From: Lycocorax pyrrhopterus obiensis
Lineage: Eukaryota > Chordata > Aves > Passeriformes > Paradisaeidae
Assembly (NCBI GenBank): GCA_014706295.1
Contig: JACSVZ010000007.1
Coordinates: 59,720,975 to 59,784,974, forward strand
Reading direction: 5' to 3'
Length of the DNA: 64,000 nucleotides
Shown: positions 1-11,929 of the stretch, piece by piece
How the letters are laid out: the number at the start of each line of letters is the position of its first letter
Numbering within the stretch: the stretch's first letter is position 1
Translations under genes and position numbers: made by a program
The notes under the pieces: model-generated
What the model was told of the DNA's origin: nothing
Databases searched by the model: none
Seen by the model: only the letters and a program-made list of their open reading frames with translations

Positions 1-2130
1 TAGCGGAGATGAACGTATGGAAATGCTCCAGAGTGCAAAAGGGAGGGGAGGAGGAAAGCAGGAAGGAAAGTCCTGAACTTCCTAACTCCTAGTGGGGAAA
101 GCAAGAGGTTTAAGAAGGTGGCATTGTGAAGCCAGGTAGAGAAAAGTCACCAGGACCAAAAGAATCCCTACACAGGGTGGGACAGAGCTGCGGTGGGCAT
201 GGGACAGTCTCTCCCTGCTGCCATAACTTGCTTGAACACCCTGCCCATGCCTGCAAGGCAAGGTTTGTTTGAGAAACAATTTTTCCTCCCATTTCACGCC
301 CTTGACTTTCACCCCAGGCCGTCTGCATCTCACATCCTGCCCGCCCAGGGCTCCTTTTTCACCCCAGCCTCTCCCCACGTGCCACGAGGAGCCGCGTCCT
401 GTCTGTAAATGTGAGGAGACACGCGGCAGCGGGCGGTGATGAAATGGCTGTTTCAAGAGGCCAGAGGCAGCACTGAGAGTTATTGCAGGTCCAGCCCATT
501 TATTTTCTGCAGCTTTACATATTTTCAATAGCTGCTCAGCCACATCCTTACCTATGTAACACAGGGCTGCTTTGAGCAGTGCTCACGGGAGGGAGGGGTT
601 GCAAATCAAATGTTGTTTCTGAGGGAGCTCTCCTTGCTCCAGGGTAGCCTGGCTTTCACTTAATTTAACAAGTTTTCTAAGAGGGTTTCCAGCTGTGCAT
701 GGAAGGAGCTGCAGGACTGATCAGAGCTGGAGGGCTCCAGGCTGCCACCGGTAGCTGAGGACATCACCAGGAAAAGCAGGGACTGTGGAATGACGAGTGC
801 TCCTGGAGAAGAAAGGCCTCCACAAGGTCCTGCCCCAAAATTTCCTGTGTCTGACTCATAAGACCATCCAGGATGCTTCATACGTGTTTTATGTCAGTTC
901 TTACAGTTGTTCGTGAGCATGAGCAGGAGTCTCAGCCACTTGAATCATAGTGAATGTCTCTTTTTTCCAGGGGAGAAATCTTTCTGGCCCTCTACACTCT
1001 GGAGGAAAAAACCGCAAAACTACAAACTCACTACAATAGAAACAGGATTCAGCTGCACTCAAGAGTGTAGAGAAGGTGGCCAGAAATAAATAAAAAAAAG
1101 ATATAAATTTGTAATGTATTACACTAAGCATTTGATCTTTTGGCCCCAGCAAATCAGGTTTTGGGAGTTATTCTATATATGCACCAACATTCCTAGCCTG
1201 AATATTGGCTAGAATTAAAAAGTGACCAGCAACAATGTGGGGGGACCTCAGGGTATGAGCAGGAGTCCCTCAAGCTGTGTCAGCTCCAGTGGTGACTCCT
1301 GGGCTGGGGAGTTTGCACAGAGGGATCTGCTGATGGCATATGGGGAGGAATCCCCTCCCTGGACCAGTCATTTTGCAGAAGCTCAAAGTCCACATAAGAC
1401 TCAGGGCCCACTCACACCCCACGTCCATCATGCCAACATCTCCTCTGCTCTTCAACTTTTTGTTCTCCCCAGTACAGAGCAAGAGTGATCATTGCTGGAA
1501 GACATAATAGCTGGCTTTACAGAGAAGGCCACTGCAGAAAACACCCCTGCAGTGGATTTTGAAGGGTCAGTGCTGGAATGGCAGGAAGATCCAGCATCAA
1601 GCTGAAGCAAACGATTAAATATGAAAATGGGATTTGAAAATGGGATTTAAAAATGGTATTATTGATTTTACATAATGGAAAGCAGTTTCCATGTTCTGGT
1701 TAGAAAGAAAGAAATCCAAATTAGACAGCCCCTTATTAAAATCCTTCCACTCTATTTCTTGGTCTAGTGAAAATCCCAAGTGTGATTTTTTATTCTGCTG
1801 TCTTAAATGATTGTCTCCTTTTAATCATCAGCAAGAAAATTAACCTGCTGAACAAAGACACTTTCAGCATTTTCATATTCAGTCGCATAATAAAAGACAA
1901 ACTTATGCTAAAACATCAAAATTGCTGCAAAACCAGAGGAGAGACAAAGACATTCCACAGGGAAAGAAAAAAAAGCTGCGTCCCTGAAGTGCAGCAATGC
2001 ACTAAACTTCTCTGAATCCCCACCTGCACAGCCCTTCACTTGTCGCGTCCCATCCCCACCTCAAGCAGGAGAGTTAATTTATCACCGCATCACTTCATTA
2101 CTTCGTCAGGCATAAACTCAGCAAAGCCCA
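1..2130. other. Gene-free stretch, no recognised gene
   Basis: No reading frame here resembles a known protein and no RNA gene is visible. The sequence is of mixed composition and poor in CpG. The only local structure I can support is a 13-bp tandem repeat at 1622-1660. A reading frame of 153 codons on the minus strand (82-543) overlaps frames on the other strand and looks like chance. Confidence 0.7.
1622..1660. repeat. 13-bp tandem repeat, three copies
   Basis: Three adjacent copies of a 13-base unit, TGAAAATGGGATT. Copies one (1622-1634) and two (1635-1647) are identical; copy three (1648-1660) differs at two positions. The identity of the first two copies suggests recent slippage or unequal exchange. 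No function is implied. Confidence 0.9.
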
Positions 2131-2720
2131 CGCCTATAAAAAACATGTGTAAGGGGGTAATTAAAGCAGGATAATTGACCAGCTTGAGGCTGCAGGAGGG
2201 AACAGAGTGCCAATCTGGTATTTTTATTAATAGGAGACATCACCCAGCGCCCTGTAACAACGACGGCGGGGCTGCAAGGGGGCTGCGGGCAGAGGGAGGG
2301 TTGGGCGCAGAGTGGCCGCGGAGCGTGAGCTGAATTCAGGTGTTCGCTGGGAGCGTCAGCTCTTTAATCTGAAGGTCCCCGGAGAGGTGAGGTGGCTGTA
2401 GTTTAATCAGAGCCATCTATTTGTCCCCGAGTGAGAGGACTCTTTTCCCCGGCGCGGCTGAGCAAGGTCATTGCGCGGTGCCCGATCGCGGCGGCTCCGG
2501 CGGGTGCTCATTAGTATTCCCTGCATTACACCAGCTAAATTTGCCATTTCATTCAGAAGGCTCCTGTTTGCATTTTTCTTCCCTATCTCAGGCCTCATCA
2601 GAAGAAACAGGTGCTACTGGGTAAGATCCAATAAGCATTTATACATATTTGCAGCAAATACTGGACACGGCTTTTTTTTTTTGCTTAATATTCTGAATAT
2701 TCAGTGAGCAGCTCGTTCTC
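2130..2720. promoter_or_regulatory. CpG island flanked by AT-rich, TAAT-rich DNA
   Basis: Between about 2240 and 2515 I count roughly 24 CpG dinucleotides in some 270 bases at about 60% GC. This meets the usual CpG island definition (length over 200, GC over 55%, observed/expected CpG near 0.9) and stands out from the CpG-poor surroundings. The flanks are AT-rich with homeodomain-type cores (TAATTAAAG near 2160, ATTAATAG near 2230) and several short A/T tracts. In vertebrates such islands mark promoters, including those of long non-coding RNAs, or enhancers of developmental genes. GT-donor-like sites occur at about 2386 (GAG|GTGAGG) and 2618 (GGGTAAGA), so a non-coding first exon on the plus strand is possible but unproven. 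No TATA box is placed convincingly and no protein start can be assigned. Confidence 0.55.
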
Positions 2721-2856
2721 ATGCATTACAAAAGGCAGAAAGGCTAATTTGGAACCAATGCTGTAAATATTTGCAGGGAATGAAGGACAAAAATCACAGC
2801 AGAAAGAAATCGTGCTATATGCCAGGATGGGAAAGAATGGCCCAGAGACATACTGG

Positions 2857-2930
2857 TTCATAGAGTCACGGAATATCCTGAACTGGAAGGGACCCACAAG
2901 GATATTCCAGTCCAAGTCCTGACCAGAGCC
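2857..2930 (-). mobile_element. CR1 LINE 3'-end fragment
   Basis: Read on the minus strand this is the extreme 3' tail of a CR1 retrotransposon. On the plus strand it shows TCATAGAGTCACGGAATAT, then CTGGAAGGGACCCACAAGG, the signature of the subfamily whose tail reads GGGACCCACAAGGATCATCGAG. Similarity fades after about 2930. CR1 copies are usually truncated at the 5' end, as here. Same subfamily signature as the piece at 29582-29651. Confidence 0.8.
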
Positions 2931-3947
2931 AGCCTGGATCCAGTGCAGGGCCCATTTCAGGTCTGGGTTGCACCTCAAGATGCAAAGCACCTCATCCTGC
3001 AGGGCTGCGTTAGACCCTGGTGAATCCAGTGCCCAATTCTTCACCAGCATTTATTCCAAATGCCTGATGAAACAAGGCACTAATGAGTTAATGCACTTGT
3101 GCATCGGGTGCAGTGCTGTCCAGAGCAACTCTAAATAGGTATTTTCTTTCTGTTTCTGCAGGTTTCTTTCTGAACCATGGAAAACCCGTGGCTCCTTGAG
3201 GTCCCACTTCCATAAAACACCATTTGCAAATAATTCAGTGTCAGTGCAAACACCTGCTTTAAGGGGTTGCTGAGTCCAGGCAGATCAGCCCTGGATCTGC
3301 TCCGGATTACCACCAAACCCAACAGTTTGGACCATTTTCCATCTTTTTTCTGCAACAGCTTCCAGGACAAACAGCCACCAGGCAGGAGGACTCCTGCCCA
3401 CGCTGGCATGAGCAGGGGACACTCACTGAAACCTCTCTGCTCCACAAACTCAAGGCAGAGGCAGAGCTGTCACAGTGACTGACATTTCTGCAGTGCATGA
3501 TCGAACTGCAAGTTCTTCCTTTTATTTTTTTATTCATTTTTAAGTAATTCCGGAGGTGCTTTTTGCCAATATCTATTTCTAGGTCTACTTCATTACAAAC
3601 CCCACCCTGTGCCACTGAGGGTGTCAGCCATTTTTGCATTTAATTGCCTATTTCAATCATTAGTGTGTGCCCATGTTCTTATGGAGGCTGTTAAAAGGTA
3701 AACTCTTAAATTTCCCAGGCTCTCGTAATAACACAGAAAATACCGTTTTTCACACCGGCTAGACTGGTGCCACAATTACACATTGACTGGCTTGGCTCTA
3801 ACATTATATCCCTTCCTGGTATTTGAAATATTCAGTTTAAAAAAAAAAAAGTAAATAAATAAAAAATCTAGTCCCACCAGGAAACAGAGAGAAACTCCCA
3901 GAGCCTCTGGGACTCCTTACAAAGAACTCCCTTAAAATCGTTCCATG

Positions 3948-3964
3948 AAAAAAAAAAAAAAAAA
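3948..3964. repeat. Poly(A) tract, 17 bases
   Basis: Seventeen consecutive A residues followed by AG- and AAT-rich sequence to about 3980. It could be a decayed poly(A) tail or simple slippage. No recognisable retrocopy precedes it. Confidence 0.85.
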
Positions 3965-5214
3965 GAAAGAAAATAAAGGAAACTCGGCTAATAATACTTT
4001 TCCACATAAATAATGTAGATTATAACTGGTCTTTGGAGAAGCCTGAGCATAACAGAGGTCTCTTTGTAAGGCTGAGCACGGATTACATGCTGCTGAGCCC
4101 TTTCATGATGATAGCTTTGCAAACTACAACATCTCAAGCACACTTAAAATTAATAAGCCAGGCTTCCTCCCTCTGGGGTTCACTATCCCACATGTGTCCT
4201 GAGATGGATGTAACCCTGGCAGATGTCATGTACAAGGACCATGGGCCTTTCCCAGTGCCATTTCCAGGCTGCACGGGCTCAGGTCCCCGCTGATGTTCGC
4301 CTCTGCCCTTGTACAATAATAAAGGGATTAACAGCATGTCTACCTGCAATGGCAGGAGACAGGATTTGGTGACCCCTGAGGTTGCCCCTGGTCCTATTCC
4401 TTAATGAAGCAGTGAGATAAGCCCTAATGCATACATACCTTTGGGAGAGGAGATTGCTATTGGAGCCTCTTGAGAGGGCTTTAATCCCAGAGGTGACTCT
4501 GCCGGGGCTGTGAGTAGCCCAGACAGCAAAGATCCCCCTTCCAAAAAAATCAGTATTCCCCTGTCCTCCCTCCCCTCTATATTACATGTGCAAGAATAAC
4601 CTGAGGTTTTTTCCAGTTATTTTTCAGTGGGAAGATATGGATGCAATGTGGCACCTCAGCCCTGGTGGGAGCTGCAGCTGGGAGCAAAGCTGACCTGTGC
4701 AAACCTTTGCTGTGGCACCATCCAAGTTCATCACCCAGTTTTTGAGATGCTGGGCACTCCACAGACTCTTGTGTGAGATAGACAGAGCCAGATTACTTTA
4801 GGAGGTCTGCACCTGGATCCTCTCCTAACAGGAGCTGTTTTCCTGGTCTTTAAACCTATGATGCTCAGCTTTAGGTACCACTTTGAGAGATCTTGGTCCT
4901 CTTGGCTGACTCTACAACAAGGTGGCAAAGAGCATGCCTCTTTTAAATGCATAAAAAATTCCAAGAAAACCGAGTTTCCTATCATAAACGGGAAGCAGAA
5001 TACCTAAATCAGAAGCTGGAGGCTGAAAGGCACCCAAGGGCCCAGGCTTGAGGGCTTGGCTTGCAGCTGCATTTGGAAGGGGAAAAAATGAAAATTCTCA
5101 TGCCCTTTCTTAGCAAGAAATCCTTGGCAGAAATCATCAGACACTTAGATGTGTGTTGAATTGACAGGTTATTGCTGTGAAGAAACTCCAAACCTAAAAG
5201 CTGAAAATAGCTCC

Positions 5215-5410
5215 CTTCTAAATGCGAGCACGGACCTTGAAATTAAGCACAATATTGCCTTGCTGCCACAAAAGAGCTCTATTTTCTGACAGCCAACATC
5301 CCAAATTAAACAGCTTCCACGTGTGTCAATAAAAGGCATTGGCTTCATTATTTGCAGTCCCCCAGTGATAATTTCTAGCCCCCTTTAGTAAATGTCATTA
5401 CAGTTCCAGA
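5215..5410. promoter_or_regulatory. Candidate non-coding regulatory block
   Basis: The block contains an E-box-like CACGTG core (5319-5324), a CDX/HOX-like TCAATAAAAG (near 5327) and several AATTA/TTAAAC cores within 200 bases, with no repeat signature and no coding potential. This composition is typical of vertebrate conserved non-coding elements. Conservation cannot be judged from one sequence, so this is a weak inference. Confidence 0.25.
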
Positions 5411-6869
5411 CAGGCATCTGCACCGTGGGCAAATTGACTGATAAATGCTCCTTGCTGGAAAAACAATTTGGGAGGGATGGGAGATTCCTCATGCTGTGGG
5501 CAGCTTTGTGAGGGCAGGAAGTGCATCCTCTGTGCCAGTGGGGAGAGGCCATCGGGTGTGCACAGGGCGCTGGGCAAAACTGAGCTGGTGGGTAAAACAA
5601 CCTGCTCCAAAGGCACCAGAAGGGGAGGATCCGGGTTTTTCTGTCCCAGTTCTCCTCCTGTTCGCTCTGGGTTTTCTACCACTCTTCTCTGAGTGGTTTT
5701 CAGGTCCTTTCCTCACTGTCCACAGCTTGCTTAGCTCTAGACATAACCGGTCCTTTTCTGTTCCTCACCAAAGTGAAGGTTATCAGCAGATAACTGGAAA
5801 TTGTGGGTTATTTGTTACCAGCATGATACAGCTGTGAGCACACCTGGGGCCTGCTCTGTTTCTTTTGAGGAAACCAACAGTCCCACCCACAGCTTGTGGC
5901 TCTTCTGGTGGGTCCCAGGACAGGACCTGCAGCTCTGGGGAACACCAGAAACAAGACCCAGACCGTGCACAGAGGCACATGCTGGATTCACTCGTCTCAG
6001 AAATGGCATGTTCCTTTTTCCTGCCTATGCTCTGGCTCATGGCTTAATTCTTGCACAGCTCTGTGCAGTATCTCCTGAATAAAAGCTGCTGAACAGGAGA
6101 GAAGGAGCTTATAATTTTGGTCCAGGACAGCTGACAAGACTTTCACCTTATATTAAAAACTCATATTGTGTTTAGCAAACCCTCACTTGGGCCTCCTTTC
6201 TCTTCAAACTATCCCACACTCAGTAAATCTACCTGAACAGTGAGCAAGAAAGACAATTTATTTCATTCCCCAAAAGAAAAATCTTGATTAAAAAACCCTA
6301 CTTGCCAAGTTGATTGGAGTTGCTAATTGATCAGCAGAGCCACTGTTAGCCCAGGTACTTGGCAGTGGCAGCAGACCATTCCTGACTCCTGCTGTCGCTG
6401 CCACAAGGGATAAGACACAAGGAAAGCAGTGGGGCTGACTCTGTCCCCACTCTCTGCACTGGCCCAGGACTGATTCCAAATTCCACTTGCATAACTAACA
6501 GCTAAAGCAGGCCCAACATTTTCTGTAGCAAAACTGTGTTGAAAAATTACCCACTAAACTCTGCTTTCCAGTAAATGCCAGACTGCTTTTCGCTCACCCC
6601 ACCGCTACAGCTCTTCTTAGTTTATTATTTATGTCTCCTCTCACGATTTCCCACCTGCACCATCTCTATCAACGTGCATGAAATAAAAATCAATAGCAGC
6701 TGGTCGAACAGCACAGCAGCAGCTCTGGTGTTAGATCCCAGCCAGGAACCAGTGGATCATCCTGCTGAGAAAACGGGATCATTTTGTACATGCGGGGTGG
6801 TTAATTCCTCTGCAGACCAGGACATTCTGGGGGGGTCGATGCATGGGAAGTGGGGAGTAATCGATCTTT

Positions 6870-7343
6870 AGGGATATGGGGAGCTGGTCACGTGATGCCA
6901 TAAGGATTTTTTGCCTTTTCTTTTAAATCCCTTTTATATCTTTTTACAACTTCTGTATTCTTTAGTGCTTTTTTGCCAACATTCTTGGACTTGTTTGTCA
7001 AGCTGGGAGACTCAACATTTCAGAAGCTTCGTAGTTAGGGATCAGTGTGCCCCAGACACCAAGGTCCTCTCCAGAACACATTTTGTAAACTGAGATAGAA
7101 CCATCCAGGGGAAGGTTCCTTGGGGAGGGGAGCTCATTCGAGCCTCTCATTGGGGAATCTATGATAGATATGCTAATTAGTAATACCTATAATGTTATAC
7201 CAGATCTTTTGGGTGCGTGGATTGCGGTGTGCATGGAGGTGCATTCGACCTGGACGTGGTGCACCTAAGGATCCTTAAAATAAGTACCAAGGTAAAATCC
7301 CGTTTTCCCTTCTAACCGTATTTGACTCTTGATTTTAAGACCA
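6870..7343 (+). mobile_element. Possible degraded retroviral LTR remnant
   Basis: The stretch runs from a T-rich segment through an AT-rich block around 7160-7205 to a 3' portion with AAAATAAG (7277-7284, a weak poly(A)-signal-like motif) and ends near 7343 in GATTTTAAGACCA. That order, and the compositional jump from the flanks, resembles an old U3-R-U5 layout. I cannot define a TG...CA pair with matching target duplications; candidate left flanks match GGAAA at 7344 in only four of five bases. It could also be unrelated unique sequence. Confidence 0.3.
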
Positions 7344-7879
7344 GGAAAAGGCATCACACACACCTGGGAGACTGCAAGGAACATCATGTCTCGCTGGTCC
7401 TCACTGTCCCTTATCCCTGATGCCCCTTTGGTTCATCCCTTCCCAGCAGAGACCTGCTTTTCCAAACTGCCATCTACAGGGATTTCTACATGCAAAATGC
7501 AGGTGTCTCACTGTCCCCCTTACAAGTTCTTCCTCAGCTCTAGCACTTTCATTCACCCCGTGTTGGATCCTATGGATCAGTCCCCTATGGCACGGGGAGG
7601 CTGGGTCTTGAGGGTACATGGCTAAGCCTGCGTGAAATTCCAGTTCAACTTTGCAGAAGTATTTATGCCCTCACATGCTTCAAAAAAAATACATATTCCA
7701 CCTGGAATGAGCGATCCTAAGTCTTTGAAAGCAATGGCAATTGGAGTTGTATGTCTTGCAAAGAGTGAGAAAGAGCAGAGCACAAATTTGGCCACTGTTC
7801 CTAGCAGAGAAACTGGAGAAGGTATTTGGTACCCCTGGTGTCCCCAGTGCAGTATCCGACTCAGTCAGCAACATCCTGT

Positions 7880-8130
7880 TGCAATAGGACAAGGGGTAAT
7901 GGTTTTAAACTAAGAGAGGGTCGTTTTAGATTAGATATAGGGAAGAAGGTTTTTCACTATGAGGTTGGTGAGGCACAATTGTCCAGAGAAGCTGTGGATG
8001 TGGATTCCTGGAAGTATTCAAGGCCAGATTGGAAGGGGCTCTGAACAGCCTGGTTTAGTGGAAGGGGGGATGGAATCTAGATGGTCTTTAAGATCCCTTC
8101 CAGCCCAAAATGTCGTAGGATTCTCTGATC
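7880..8130 (+). mobile_element. CR1 LINE 3'-end fragment, about 250 bp
   Basis: Plus-strand CR1. In order it shows AGGACAAGGGGTAATGG, a TTAGATTAGATATAGGGAAG stretch, CCAGAGAAGCTGTGGATG, CAAGGCCAGATTGGAAGG, GATGGTCTTTAAGATCCC, and a degraded tail ending in GATTCTCTGAT. These are the usual 3' modules of avian CR1 in the usual order. Point changes against the family pattern suggest moderate age. The reading frames crossing it (7826-8044 and 7959-8222) are fragments of this non-coding tail. Confidence 0.93.
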
Positions 8131-10296
8131 AGTCCCAAGAGACCCCAAACTACTCAGGAGCCACAGTCAGTGCCAAGCAGAAGGATACATTAATCACATT
8201 AATCACAGCAAAACACAAATGAGGCCATGGAACCACTAAAGAAACCTACACCACAACAGGTTGTCTTTTAAGCTACGCTTTTCCCTTTCCCACCAGTTTC
8301 ATCTCTCTGTGTGCTGTTTTGCCTCGTTCCCTGTGGCACCAGCCTTATTTCCATCAGGAACGAGCACAGCCCAGCTCAGACAGAGAGCAGCTTGCTGAAA
8401 CCTGGCCCCTCCTGTACCAGTGGCAATTATTGCTAAGCACGTCAGGTTGCTCTGGGAACACGGTGGAAGTAATGTGACTTCTGATGGCTGCCAGGTTTTC
8501 CCCATGTTCTCACCTTGAGAGCTTGCCCCCAGGAGATGGCAGCTCGCTCTGTTTGATGGTGCAAACGGACTGGAGGGCACCAAACCTGGGCAGGCACCAG
8601 TGAAAGGGACATAGAGGTGGAAGGAGGGGGAGGGTGAGTGACTGGGAGTCCCCTGTCCCCAGCTGCACTGCTGCCCACAAGCCTTTACTCCAGCCCAGAG
8701 GCACCTGGAGCTCCCTGGGACAATGCACAGGCCCTGCCACAAGCCTGCCATGGAGAAAGGAAGGGCAAAATGGAAAATGGAAAGAACAGAAGACCTGAGA
8801 TTGAAAAAAATCATACCAGAATCCAAGTAATTCCTCTGTAACAGAAAGGATTATTAATATTCAAGGTAGCCCACGGCTCCTAAACCGCATCCTTCCCTCT
8901 GAAGGATGTTGCACATGCACTGTGTTAATGATTCGAATTGATGATCTTAGAAGTCTTTTCCAGCCTTAATGATTCTATGTACCTTGCCTCCTGTGTATGG
9001 AGTCCTTTACTCATCGCACTCAGAGTTTTAGGGCTGGAAAGAAGTGGGGCAGCTTCAGGATTCTCAGCCAGGTCCTACCTCCAGGCCAGGAACCAAAGTG
9101 GCAGGTGTTGGGCCCAGGAGCATTCCTCCGAAAATTCAAGAGCTCTGCAAACAAAGGGAAAAACTTCCCTCATTACCAAAGAGAAGCACTGGGATACAGC
9201 TGGGCCCAAGCTGGAGAGACACCTGATGCTGAGGGCACATCCTTCCCCTAGCAGGGATTTAGAGCACTGGTAATTGGTATACCAGACCTTATCCTCCTTC
9301 TCCTCACACTTACTGGCAGTGGAACACAGGAGAGCCTGGACAAAACCTCAAACGCAAGCAGGATGTATTTGCCTGAAAACCATCCACCAGGGTTTAAAGG
9401 CAATGGCTTCACAGGCTGTATTCCTGCTGGGGTAGGACTTCCCCAAGGCGAGGAAAAGAAACCAGCACCTCTGAAGAGGATAAGGAAAGTATCCATGAGG
9501 TTTTCAGAAGACACATCCCTCTGTGGGGGATTTCACCCCCATGTGCTGCTGGTACTGAAGTGGGGGTGCACAGGACTCCTGGGATGACTGTAAAAGCAGC
9601 ATCCCCTCTCTGCCTCTGACTCAGACCTAATCTAGCAACAGCAGGCTCCAGATTTTACAACTTGTAAGGCAAAAGCAGACCCACAAGAATTTTTTAAAAT
9701 AGTGGAAAAAGCCTCATGTCTTATAAGGCAAATGAATAGTACAGTTGGGATCTGTTTCTCATTTTTTTGTACAACATACTCTTGCACTTTGCTGTTCCGA
9801 CCTTTAAAATAAACCTGTGCTATATTTCCAAAAATCTCTCTGCAATCACAAGAGAGAGAAGAAAGGGAATTCTTAAAACAAAAATTCACAACTTCCACAG
9901 AAATCACACCTTCCTAAACACCAGAGCTTGGTGTGAGAGGCAGTTCTGCTGTTTGCAGGAGCAGAGACGGAAGTGGAAAACGCTGAGAACACGGTTTGGT
10001 TTCTGCTGTGCCATCTCCCACCAAAGCACAGCCCAAGACCAGCTGCACTCAGAGCTGCCAGGCCACCAAAGCTCAGGAATTACCCCGGGGCTTTTTAGGA
10101 GCCCTGTAAGTCCCTGCTGAGGTTTTGCCTTTGAGGGAAAAGCCATCCTTTCCGGTGGCAGCACCTGACTGAGGCCTCGGTGTTCCCAGGCTCCCCAAAT
10201 CACACATCTGAAGAGAGCGTCCTGCCTCCTCAGCAGTCCCCAGCAGCAAATTAAACCAACCTGGGCACCATCTCTTGTCCCTTGAGGATGGGGCAG
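8131..10296. other. Gene-free stretch between CR1 copies
   Basis: Apart from a CR1 tail at 8930-8980, nothing is recognised. A 175-codon frame on the minus strand (8299-8826) overlaps two other minus-strand frames and has no recognisable domain. A 111-codon plus frame (8938-9273) starts inside the CR1 tail. Confidence 0.6.
8930..8980 (+). mobile_element. Short CR1 LINE tail
   Basis: Only the last 50 bases of a CR1 element remain: GATGATCTTAGAAGTC, then CTTTTCCAGCCTTAATG and ATTCTATG. Truncated at the 5' end, as CR1 insertions usually are. Confidence 0.8.
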
Positions 10297-10640
10297 AGCT
10301 CTACAACTCCCTGAAAGGAGGTGGTAGCCAGGTGGGGGTCGGTCTGTTCTCCCAAGTAATGGGACGGGACAAGAGGAAAGAGCTTCAAGTTGCGTCGGGG
10401 TGGGGGGGGTGTTTAGATTGGATATTGGGTAGATTTTCTTAATGGAAATGGTGGTCAGGCATTGAAACAGGTTACCCAGGAAAGTGGTGGAATCACCCTC
10501 CCTGGAGGTGCATAAAAGACACGTAGGTGTGGTACTTGGGGACATGGTTTAGTGGTGGACCTGGCAGAGCTGGGTTAATGGTTGGACTCTAAGATTTTGA
10601 AGGTCTTTTCCAACCTCGATGATACAATAATCCCATGAAA
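10297..10640 (+). mobile_element. CR1 LINE 3'-end fragment, about 340 bp
   Basis: The longest CR1 piece in the window. Plus-strand modules in order: CTACAACTCCCTGAAAGGAG, CAGGTGGGGGTCGGTCTGTT, GGACAAGAGGAAAGAGC, GATTGGATATTGGGTAG, CCCAGGAAAGTGGTGGAATC, GGGACATGGTTTAGTGGTGG, and a tail with TTTTCCAACCTCGATGATAC. It belongs to the same subfamily type (GGTTTAGTGGTGGACCTGGC segment) as the minus-strand copy at 21624-21812. Much of the 213-codon minus-strand frame 9904-10545 is antisense to this repeat and should not be called a gene. Confidence 0.95.
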
Positions 10641-11929
10641 TGTGAAAAAGGAGCTTTGGCTTCAGGGCCAACAGGACCAGGATTTCATCTCTCCAAGGAC
10701 ATAATTCTGTTTAACTTCGGAACTCTGAGCTAAAGCAGCCCCAGCAGAGATTTGTGGCCTGTGCTGGGGTGGGGGGAGGTTTGTGTGCAGACTCCAGCCA
10801 GCCTGCAGAACAGCTCTTTGGAAAACCAGCCCATTACAAGCAGGTACTTTGTCTCAAACTTCCAGTTTGCTGTGCTCTGTTGGCCTCCTCACTGCTGTAA
10901 GGCCAGGAGTTTTGTCATCTTCTTTGCCCAGCAGAAACCCTGTGTTTTAACAAGCCAGAGAAAGCATCCTTCTTTTTCTCCCTTTTATCCTACAAATGGA
11001 GACTCTGCAAGCCAGTGGGAGCAGCTACCAGCACTGCTGGGACTCTTGGTCTGTTTCCACCCTGTGGCGATATTTCTGACTGGTGTACCCACTGGACACC
11101 CAAAATATGGGTCCAAGCATGGGCTGTCAGTCCTGGCTGGAGCTGAACATTACCTCAGTCATTAAGTTGCTTATAGAAACACAGGAAAAACCCACTTTAA
11201 GACTAGGAATCCTCAAGGATCTGCTTCTTCAGCTCAGTCTGCTCCTGGAATTATGTCAAGCCACCCACAGCAAGTGGAGAGGAGACTGCAGCACCCCTTA
11301 ACCCAGGGAGGTATTTATATGAATGTTTCCTTGTCTCTCTCTGCCCACCAGTTGTCTCTTGAGGGTTTTGTAAAAATGACTTAAGCTGCAAAGAACCATT
11401 TCCTCAACAGCCTTAACCTTTTCCATGCCAGCTGCCCCGAGCACAAACAGCAGGAGAAGGTGAAGGAGGTGTTAAACCAGCATGCAATGGGCACTAGTGC
11501 TGTCAGTAAGCTCTTAGCCCCACTGATGGTGAGAGGAGGAAGAAAGCATGCACTGAGGACAAAATCTGTCTTGTTAGGACAATTTTGTCAAGCCTTGAGG
11601 TGGGGATTTACTGCCTGGATTGTACAAGCTGGACTGAAGCTTGAAACAGCTTTGCCTTGAAGGCTTTGGCTTTTCTGGCTTCAGCCCCAGTTCCTGAGCT
11701 CCCAGTCTGTTTCCAGCTCCTCCAGACCTGGGGTAAGGTATACAGGGGAAGTTCTTACTCCACTACATCACCCCAAATGTTTATGCCTGGAGCAAACTCA
11801 AGAGCACCTCCCTGACTCTCAGGCAGTGGAAGCTAATGTCAAGAGCAGGTCATGCTCAGCTGTGGATCAGAAGAGCCCTGGGAAGGCAGCAGGGTGGACA
11901 ACAGTTAGGGGGGGACATAGCAGGGACCT

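Larger units (their letters stand above)
2931..7879. other. Gene-free stretch with A-rich tracts and one possible LTR remnant
   Basis: No gene is recognised. A-rich runs lie at 3839-3868 and 3948-3964 (17 consecutive A). An AT-rich block at 5215-5410 looks like regulatory DNA. A possible LTR remnant at about 6870-7343 is listed separately. Reading frames up to 130 codons (for example 5445-5837, plus) overlap others on both strands and show no recognisable domain. Confidence 0.6.

Noticed and set aside
8299..8826. 175-codon minus-strand frame as a gene
   Set aside because: Overlaps other open frames on the same strand, has no domain, and reads as translation of C-rich non-coding sequence.
9904..10545. 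213-codon minus-strand frame as a gene
   Set aside because: Its first 80 or so codons are antisense to the CR1 repeat at 10297-10640 and the rest has no recognisable domain.
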